Assembly: GCF_009668025.1 (NCBI RefSeq)
Contig: NZ_WJXZ01000014.1
Coordinates: forward strand, 204,438 to 268,437
Direction of reading: 5' to 3'
DNA length: 64,000 nt
From: Larkinella terrae
Lineage (GTDB): Bacteria > Bacteroidota > Bacteroidia > Cytophagales > Spirosomataceae
The notes beneath the pieces were generated by a model. It was not told the DNA's origin, ran no database searches, and worked only from the letters and a program-made list of their open reading frames with translations. Position 1 is the stretch's first letter, and each line of letters starts with the position of its first letter. Position numbers and translations under genes: made by a program. Below, in pieces: positions 57,730 to 64,000 of the stretch.

Positions 57730-60156
57730 ATGCTACAAAACTATTTCAAAATCGCCTGGCGGAATTTGATGAAGAACAAGGTGTTCTCCGCCATCAACAT
57801 GGTTGGGTTGTCGGTCGGATTGACCTGCTGCATCCTCATTGCCGCCTTCGTGTTGGATGAACTGAGTTACGACCGGTATCCGGCCCAGGCCGGGCAGATA
57901 TACCGCGTCGGACTGGGCCTGATCGGAAACGGCAACGGTACCAATTTCCCGAATGTCGACGTGGCCGTTGGGCAGGGCATTCAGGATGCTTTTCCGGAAG
58001 TGGAAGCTTCCACGCGCCTGCTGAGATGGCAACAGGAGTTTGTTCGCTTCGGCGAAAAGCAGCTCAAGGAAAAATCGGTTGCGGTGGTCGATCCGAATTT
58101 TATGAACATTTTCTCCATTCCGTTTCTGGAAGGAGATGCCAAAACCGCTTTGAAAGAACCAGGTTCCGTTGTTCTGACGAAGGAACTGGCCAGCCGGTTT
58201 TTCGGCGATAAACCCGCGCTGGGCCAAACGCTGCTCTTCGGGAACGGCGAAACGACGCGCAAGGTTACCGGCGTCATTGCCGGCATTCCGGCGAACAGCC
58301 ATTTCCATTTCAACCTGTTTCTGAGCACGACCGATTTTAAATTCACCCGGATTCCGAACTGGAGCAATGTCGGCACGTTTACGTATCTGGTGTTGAAAAA
58401 AGGCACCGATCCGCAGAAACTGGAAGCGAAATTTCCGCAACTGGTGGCCGAACACGTCGTCCCGGAAATTCAGCGCGACATGGGCATCAGCCTGGCCGAA
58501 GCACAGAAATCGGTCGACACATTTAAATTTACGCTGCAGCCGCTGACGGATATTCATTTGCATTCGGCCACGAAATACGAGCTGGAAGCCAACGGTAACA
58601 TCAGCTACGTTTACATTTTCAGCGTGCTGGCTTTTTTCATTCTGTTGCTGGCCATCGTCAATTTCACGAACCTCTCAACGGCGGGCGCGGCCAAACGCTC
58701 GAAAGAAATCGGCATCCGGAAAGTCATGGGGTCGATCAAAGGGCAGTTGATGGTGCAGTTTCTGACCGAATCGGTCGTCATTACGTTCCTGTCGCTGGTG
58801 CTTTCGATCGGTTTTGTCGCAATTCTCCTTCCGTATTTTAATGAGCTGGCGGGCAAGCAGATCGACCTGCAAACCCTTTTCAATCTAAAAACCGTCGGCG
58901 GTTTTCTGGTATTCGGAATCCTTGTCGGTATTCTGGCGGGCATCTATCCGGCTTTCTTCCTCGCTTTCTCAAAAATTACGACGGTTTTGAAAGGCGGTTC
59001 GGTGCTTCAGGCATCCGGCCGGGGCGGTTTACGCAGCGGCCTGGTGGTTTTTCAATTTGCCATTTCCGGCGCCCTGATCATTGCCACGCTGGTATCGTAC
59101 CAGCAATTGAAATTCATGCAGAATAAAACGCAGGGATTTGACAAAGAACAGGTGCTGGTGATTCACGACACGTACACGCTGGGGCCGAACGAAGCGGTTT
59201 TTAAAGATCAACTGCGGCAGGATAGTCGCGTTGTTCAGGCGACACTTTCGAAAAGCATTCCGCTCGGCAATGAAGGCATGGAAGGCACGGAAATTTTCGG
59301 GAAAGACCCCGGAAAAAAAGGCAGTACGGCTTCGATACAAACCGCTATTTTCCGCGTCGACGATCAGTATTTGCCCACGCTTGGCATCCACCTACGGCAG
59401 GGCCGGAATTTCTCAAGAGCGTTTTCGACGGATTCCGCAGCGGTAATTATCAACGACGCCGTTGTCCGGGAACTGGGCTGGGGGCGGAGCAACCCGATTG
59501 GCAAAACGATTGTCCGCTCCGGCCGTCGCGAGTTTACGGTGATCGGCGTGGTCAAGGATTTCCATTTTGCCTCCGCCCGGCAGAAAATTGCACCCTTGAT
59601 GCTGCTGTTGGGCAACAATTCCGGGGCGATTCAGGTGAAAGTAAAAACCGGTGATGTGTCGGGTGCGGTGGCCGCTTTCAGACAAAAATGGGAAGCTTTT
59701 AATCCCTCAGCACCGTTCACGTACACGTTTCTGGACGATCGGTTTGCGGCTTTGTACGAAGCCGAACAGAAAACCGGTCAGCTCTTTACAGTTTTCGCCG
59801 GAATCTCGATCGTCATTGCCTGCCTCGGTTTGTTTGGACTGGTCACGTTCACCGCTGAGCAGCGGACGAAGGAAATCGGCGTTCGGAAGGTGATGGGCGC
59901 GACCTCGTCCAGCATTGTGGTGCTGCTTTCCAAAGACTTCCTGAAACTGGTGCTCATTTCCGTACTGATCGCCTTTCCGATTGCGGGTTGGACGATGAAC
60001 CTCTGGCTCGAAGATTTTGCGTACCGCATCGAAATCGCCTGGTGGGTGTACGTGCTGGCGGCTTTCCTGGCCGTCGGGATCGCCCTGCTGACGGTTTCGT
60101 TCCAGTCCATCAAAGCGTCGCTGATGAATCCGGTGAAGAGTTTACGCAGTGAGTAA
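57730..60156 (+). CDS. ABC transporter permease 10 of 12 (MacB-core/FtsX)
   Basis: The 808-residue protein opens MLQNYFKIAWRNLMKNKVFSAINMVGLSVGLTCCILIAAFV, with LSYDRYPAQAGQIYRV. First coupling sequence KRSKEIGIRKVMGSIKGQLMVQF near 322, preceded by LSTAGAA where siblings have LSTARA; second RTKEIGVRKVMGAT near 713. Tail NPVKSLRSE. It is the only member with IRKVMG/VRKVMG at both coupling helices. Its stop codon TAA is 32 bp from the likely start of permease 11, and an in-frame upstream ATG of that gene overlaps the stop (TAATG), so the two are probably translated together. Confidence 0.93.
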   Translation: MLQNYFKIAWRNLMKNKVFSAINMVGLSVGLTCCILIAAFVLDELSYDRYPAQAGQIYRVGLGLIGNGNGTNFPNVDVAVGQGIQDAFPEVEASTRLLRWQQEFVRFGEKQLKEKSVAVVDPNFMNIFSIPFLEGDAKTALKEPGSVVLTKELASRFFGDKPALGQTLLFGNGETTRKVTGVIAGIPANSHFHFNLFLSTTDFKFTRIPNWSNVGTFTYLVLKKGTDPQKLEAKFPQLVAEHVVPEIQRDMGISLAEAQKSVDTFKFTLQPLTDIHLHSATKYELEANGNISYVYIFSVLAFFILLLAIVNFTNLSTAGAAKRSKEIGIRKVMGSIKGQLMVQFLTESVVITFLSLVLSIGFVAILLPYFNELAGKQIDLQTLFNLKTVGGFLVFGILVGILAGIYPAFFLAFSKITTVLKGGSVLQASGRGGLRSGLVVFQFAISGALIIATLVSYQQLKFMQNKTQGFDKEQVLVIHDTYTLGPNEAVFKDQLRQDSRVVQATLSKSIPLGNEGMEGTEIFGKDPGKKGSTASIQTAIFRVDDQYLPTLGIHLRQGRNFSRAFSTDSAAVIINDAVVRELGWGRSNPIGKTIVRSGRREFTVIGVVKDFHFASARQKIAPLMLLLGNNSGAIQVKVKTGDVSGAVAAFRQKWEAFNPSAPFTYTFLDDRFAALYEAEQKTGQLFTVFAGISIVIACLGLFGLVTFTAEQRTKEIGVRKVMGATSSSIVVLLSKDFLKLVLISVLIAFPIAGWTMNLWLEDFAYRIEIAWWVYVLAAFLAVGIALLTVSFQSIKASLMNPVKSLRSE

Positions 60157-60188
60157 TGCCAGTTCCAAACTTACCCTATGAGATGATT

Positions 60189-62639
60189 ATGATTAAGAAT
60201 TACCTGAAAATCGCCTGGCGGAATTTGGTAAGGCAGAAGACGTTTTCGCTCATCAACATTGTCGGTCTGACCGTCGGCCTGACGTGTTGTTTCCTGATTC
60301 TGCTGTTTGTCCGGCACGAACTCAGCTACGACACGTTTCAGCAAAAATTCGATCGGATTTACCGCGTTTCGTACCTGCCCCGGTTTGCAGGTCTGGAGCA
60401 GCCGCTGGCGCGTACGGCTCCTCCGGCCGCACCTTTGCTGACCACCAATTTTTCGGAAATCGAAAAAGCCGCCCGGCTTTTCCCGAGCAGTGCCACCATC
60501 GAGCTGATGGACAACAAGCAGGCGCAGCCCGTCAAGTTCGATGAGGAGCGGTTTTTCTTCGGCGATTCAACCATCCTCGACATTTTCTCCTTCCATTTTC
60601 TGCAGGGCGATCCGCGGACGGCCCTGAAGGACAAATTTACCGTGGTGATCACCGACGAAATTGCCGCCAAATACTTCGGCAAAACCAGTCCGCTCGGCAA
60701 AACGCTGCGCTACGAAGGCCAGCATCCGCTGCGGGTAACGGGAGTGGTGGAAAAATTTCCGGCTAACTCCCACATTCACATTGACTTGCTGTCGAATTAT
60801 GAAACCATGTTTGCGACGGAAAGCGAAGCCGTCCGGCAAAATCTGCCGCAAAACTGGATCATTTCGCACGGTTACACCTACGTGTTGCTGCGCCCCGGCA
60901 AATCGCCGGAGTCGGTCAACGCCCGGTTTCCGCAGTTTCTGCTGACCCACGCCAACAAGCAATTCGCCAAAGACATCGTGTACGCGCTCGAACCGATGAC
61001 GAATTTTCACCTGCGCTCGCAGTCGCAGGGCGCGCCGGAAGCGCCGGGCAGTATGACCTACATCTACGTTTTTCTGGGCATCGCGGTGATTACGCTCCTG
61101 ATTGCCTGCATCAATTTCGTCAATCTCTCGACGGCCCGTTCGCTGAAACGAGCCAAAGAAGTGGGGATTCGGAAAGTGTTGGGCAGTGAAAAGAAACAGT
61201 TGATCGTGCAGTTTCTGGGCGAATCGATGTTGCTGAGTGTCATTGCATTGGCGTTCTCCTTCGTCCTGATTGCGGGTTTGATTCCGGCGCTGAACAACCT
61301 GACCGGCAAAGAACTGACCATCGGTTATTTCCTGTCGGATGGCGGGCTGGTGCTTCTTTTCGTCGGCATTGCGCTCCTGACCGGTTTATTGTCGGGCAGC
61401 TACCCGGCTTTTTTCGTGTCCGGTTTTCAGCCGATTGCCACCCTGAAAGGTAGTTTTGTCAGCGGAAAAGCGAAGGGCGGGCGGCTGCGTCAGGTGTTGC
61501 TGGGCGCTCAGTTCGTGGCTTCTATTGCATTGATCATCGGGGCGCTGGTCGCATTTCAGCAATTGGATTTTCTGAAAAACCAGCCGCTGGGTTTTGAAAA
61601 AGACTTCATCATTACGGCCAATACGCGCAACGAAAAAATTACCAACGTGTTTGCGAACCGGTCGGACAGTAGCTACCTCCGGCTGCGGACGTTCCGGGAT
61701 ATTCTGCTTAAAAATCCCCGGATCAGGCAGGTGACGCTGTCGACGCAACAGATGGGTGCGGGTTCGGTTCGGCGGAATGTGATTGCGGAAGGCCACGCGC
61801 CGGACGAGAATATTTTTATGGGAACGATGGGCGTCGATCACAATTTTGCCCAGACCTACGGACTGAAATTCGTTGCGGGCCGGGATTTCTCCGAGGCCTT
61901 TCCGACCGATAAATCCTCAGCTTTTCTGATCAACGAAACCGGGGTGAAGCAGTTGGGCTGGAAGTCGGCGGCCGCGGCCGTTGGCAAGTCGGTCAATCTG
62001 GAAGGCAAAGAAGGCAAGATCATCGGCGTGCTGAAAGACTTTCATAATCAGTCACTTCAGCAACCCATCGAAGGCATGCTGATGACCATCGACCAACCGC
62101 TGTTGCGGCTTTTCTCGATCAAAATCCAGTCGCAGGACCGGGCGGAAACGCTGAAATTCATTCAGAAAGAATGGGATCAGTATTTCCCGGAAAAGGGCTT
62201 TGCGTCGCAGTTTCTGGACGATAGCCTGGCGCAGTTGTACGAGAACGAACAGCGGCTGAGCAAGCTCATCGGTTACTTTGCCGGGCTGGCGGTTTTGATT
62301 TCGTGCCTGGGTTTATACGGTTTGGTGTCGCTCGTCACGCAGCAGAAAACGAAGGAAATCGGGATTCGGAAAGTGCTGGGCGCTACGGTCAGCAGCATTG
62401 TCGGACTGGTGTCGCGCGATTTCATCATGCTGGTCGTGATTTCACTCGTCATTGCCTCGCCAATCGCCTGGTGGGCCATGAACAAATGGCTGGCCGAGTT
62501 TGCCTATAAAATTGACATTTCATGGTGGATGTTTGCCCTCGCGGGCATTCTGGCGGTTTTGGTCACGCTGATCACGGTCAGTTTCCAAAGCATCAAAGCC
62601 GCGTTGATGAATCCGGTTACCTCACTGCGTTCGGAGTAA
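60189..62639 (+). CDS. ABC transporter permease 11 of 12 (MacB-core/FtsX)
   Basis: The start at 60189 (MIKNYLKIAWRNLVRQKTFSLINIVGL) aligns with the siblings; in-frame ATGs at 60183 and 60156 are alternatives, the last overlapping the stop of permease 10. The product has 816 residues, with LSYDTFQQKFDRIYRV, the first coupling sequence KRAKEVGIRKVLGSEKKQLIVQF near 319 and the second KTKEIGIRKVLGAT near 719. The tail is NPVTSLRSE, shared with permease 2. Its second periplasmic domain has a distinctive STQQMGAGSVRRNVIAEGHAPDENIF segment. No regulatory site is visible between it and permease 10. Confidence 0.92.
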   Translation: MIKNYLKIAWRNLVRQKTFSLINIVGLTVGLTCCFLILLFVRHELSYDTFQQKFDRIYRVSYLPRFAGLEQPLARTAPPAAPLLTTNFSEIEKAARLFPSSATIELMDNKQAQPVKFDEERFFFGDSTILDIFSFHFLQGDPRTALKDKFTVVITDEIAAKYFGKTSPLGKTLRYEGQHPLRVTGVVEKFPANSHIHIDLLSNYETMFATESEAVRQNLPQNWIISHGYTYVLLRPGKSPESVNARFPQFLLTHANKQFAKDIVYALEPMTNFHLRSQSQGAPEAPGSMTYIYVFLGIAVITLLIACINFVNLSTARSLKRAKEVGIRKVLGSEKKQLIVQFLGESMLLSVIALAFSFVLIAGLIPALNNLTGKELTIGYFLSDGGLVLLFVGIALLTGLLSGSYPAFFVSGFQPIATLKGSFVSGKAKGGRLRQVLLGAQFVASIALIIGALVAFQQLDFLKNQPLGFEKDFIITANTRNEKITNVFANRSDSSYLRLRTFRDILLKNPRIRQVTLSTQQMGAGSVRRNVIAEGHAPDENIFMGTMGVDHNFAQTYGLKFVAGRDFSEAFPTDKSSAFLINETGVKQLGWKSAAAAVGKSVNLEGKEGKIIGVLKDFHNQSLQQPIEGMLMTIDQPLLRLFSIKIQSQDRAETLKFIQKEWDQYFPEKGFASQFLDDSLAQLYENEQRLSKLIGYFAGLAVLISCLGLYGLVSLVTQQKTKEIGIRKVLGATVSSIVGLVSRDFIMLVVISLVIASPIAWWAMNKWLAEFAYKIDISWWMFALAGILAVLVTLITVSFQSIKAALMNPVTSLRSE

Positions 62640-62651
62640 TAACTAATTAAC

Positions 62652-62708
62652 AATGAACAATTAACAATGAAAGTCAGCATTCACTCTATTCATTGTTAAT
62701 TGTTCATT
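62652..62708. repeat. AT-rich palindrome (AATTAACAATGAA family), copy 3
   Basis: AATGAACAATTAACAATGAA (62652-62671) pairs perfectly with 62689-62708, with a 17-nt loop. It lies between permeases 11 and 12. Confidence 0.8.
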
Positions 62709-62717
62709 ATTAAGCTA

Positions 62718-64000
62718 TGCTTAAAAGTTACCTCAAAATCGCCTGGCGAAACTTCCGCAATCAGCGGTTCTTCTCGCTCATCAACCTGCTGGGGCTGTCC
62801 GTCGGGATGGCGGCCTGCATGGTCATCGGACTCTATGTGACGTTCGAAAAAAGCTACGACAACTTCCATACCGACGCCGACCGGATTTACCGGATTGAAC
62901 TCGATGCCTACCAGGATCAGGGCAAACTGGCCTGGCGATCAGCCACTTCGTATCCGGCCATTGTGCCGACGATGAAAAAGGATTATCCCGAAGTGGAGGA
63001 TTTTACCCGGCTTTACGACGCCGACAACGGCGTTGTGAGCTTCGGCGACCGGCATTTTCGGGAAACCAATTTCTTCTATGCCGACTCCAACGCCCTATCG
63101 TTTTTCAAGATTGGCTTGCTGAAAGGTGATCCGAAAACCGCCCTGGTTGGCACCAAAAAAGTGGTGCTGTCGGAATCAACGGCCCGGAAATATTTCGGAG
63201 CCACCGACCCCCTGAACAAAACCGTCAAGCTCGACACGACCTCGTACCTGGTAACGGGCGTTTTTAAAGATTACCCCAAAAACTCTCACCTCGAAATCGA
63301 TCTACTGTTTTCGTACCTCCCGGACCCGGAAGCGCAGACGAGCTGGGGTTGGTACGATTTCTTCTCCTACGTCAAACTCCGGCCTGCGACTGATCCGCAG
63401 CAACTGGAGGCTAAGCTGCCCGCCATGCTGATGAAGTACAACGGCGACTGGTACCGGCGGTCGGGCAAAAAGAACGTTTTGCTGCTGCAACCGCTGCGTG
63501 ACATTCACCTCGAATCGCACCTGAATCAGGAGGCCGAAGTGAACGGCGATGGTCGAACTGTGCAGTTTCTGGTATGGGTGGCGTTCGCCATTCTGGTGAT
63601 TGCCTGGATCAATTACATCAACCTTTCGACCTCTCGCGCGCTCGACCGGGCGAAGGAAGTGGGCATCCGCAAGGTGGTTGGAGCGATGCGCGCCGGACTG
63701 ATCCGACAGTTTGTTTTCGAGTCGCTGCTCCTGAATCTGGTGGCTTTATGCGTCGCGGTCGGGCTTGTGCTGGCGTTGTTGCCGTCGTTTAATTCACTAA
63801 CCGGAAAATCGCTCCTCTTTGCACAACTCTTTGATAGCCAGCTCCGGCGTATGGGGCTTGTGGTCTTTTTTACGGGAACGATGCTGTCCAGTTTATACCC
63901 TGCCTTTGTACTGTCCGACTACCAGCCCGTTGCGGTTTTGAAAGGGCGGTTTGCGCAAACCGCCCGCGTTTTGGGACTTCGGCAGACTTTGTTTTTGTTA
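62718..64000 (+). CDS. ABC transporter permease 12 of 12 (MacB-core/FtsX), cut by window end
   Basis: The frame is open from the ATG at 62718 to the end of the window, giving about 427 residues, or just over half the usual length. It opens MLKSYLKIAWRNFRNQRFFSLINLLGLSVGMAACMVIGLYV, continues KSYDNFHTDADRIYRI and the first MacB-core domain, and reaches the first coupling sequence DRAKEVGIRKVVGAMRAGLIRQF near 310 and the following helices up to LGLRQTLFLL. It shares NGDG-x2-V...IAWINYINLSTSRA with permease 2, pairing these two as paralogs. The second half lies outside the window, so whether the series continues is unknown. Confidence 0.9.

Noticed and set aside
1..64000. tRNA, rRNA, CRISPR, prophage or plasmid origin
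   Set aside because: No cloverleaf, rRNA-like block, repeat-spacer array, phage structural gene or replication gene was recognised in the reading.

Overview
The window looks like a chromosome segment of a Bacteroidota member of the order Cytophagales, most like the Spirosomaceae (Spirosoma/Larkinella type). The reasons are a secreted leucine-rich-repeat protein with a type IX secretion (Por) C-terminal signal, a DUF5690 transporter, a NagZ/beta-lactamase fusion, near-absence of Shine-Dalgarno sites, TAnnTTTG-like promoter elements, and about 800-residue two-FtsX-domain permeases beginning MLRNYFKIAxRN and ending NPVKSLRSE. The genus is inferred from protein style, not from a marker gene.

Region 1 (1-24375) is ordinary chromosome. 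It holds the end of a Ser/Thr kinase, a class-II cyclic-nucleotide phosphodiesterase-like metallo-hydrolase, the LRR protein, a secreted dehydrogenase/HEAT/cytochrome c protein, a sialate O-acetylesterase, trehalase, pyruvate kinase, DUF5690 transporter, YqgE/AlgH, a beta-barrel protein, a DnaQ-like exonuclease, a VanX-like dipeptidase, an SpmA-SpmB fusion, a PIN toxin-antitoxin locus with a frameshifted toxin, the NagZ/beta-lactamase fusion and a DinB protein.

Region 2 (24384-30097) is a regulatory and export head. A histidine kinase and an NtrC-type sigma-54 activator, split by an oppositely oriented ParE-type toxin-antitoxin pair, lie divergent from a membrane-fusion protein and an ABC ATPase. 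The divergent spacer carries two TGTCCG-type dyads exactly 21 bp apart and a -24/-12-like promoter. The same arrangement recurs once more, upstream of the permease at 55271.

Region 3 (30510-64000) is a head-to-tail series of twelve MacB/FtsX-type permeases (eleven complete, the last running off the window), all on the plus strand. No further ATPase or fusion protein appears. Interspersed are three minus-strand Uma2-like nuclease-fold genes, a small secreted protein, a second PIN locus with an in-frame stop, a REP-associated tyrosine transposase with its own palindromes inserted in frame, and a glutathione-independent formaldehyde dehydrogenase. Several families of intergenic palindromes separate the permeases.

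Working model (inference): the kinase and activator sense an envelope condition and, with sigma-54, switch on the fusion protein and ATPase at 28043-30097 and, from a second matching control region, the permease run starting at 55271. One ATPase would serve many interchangeable permeases.
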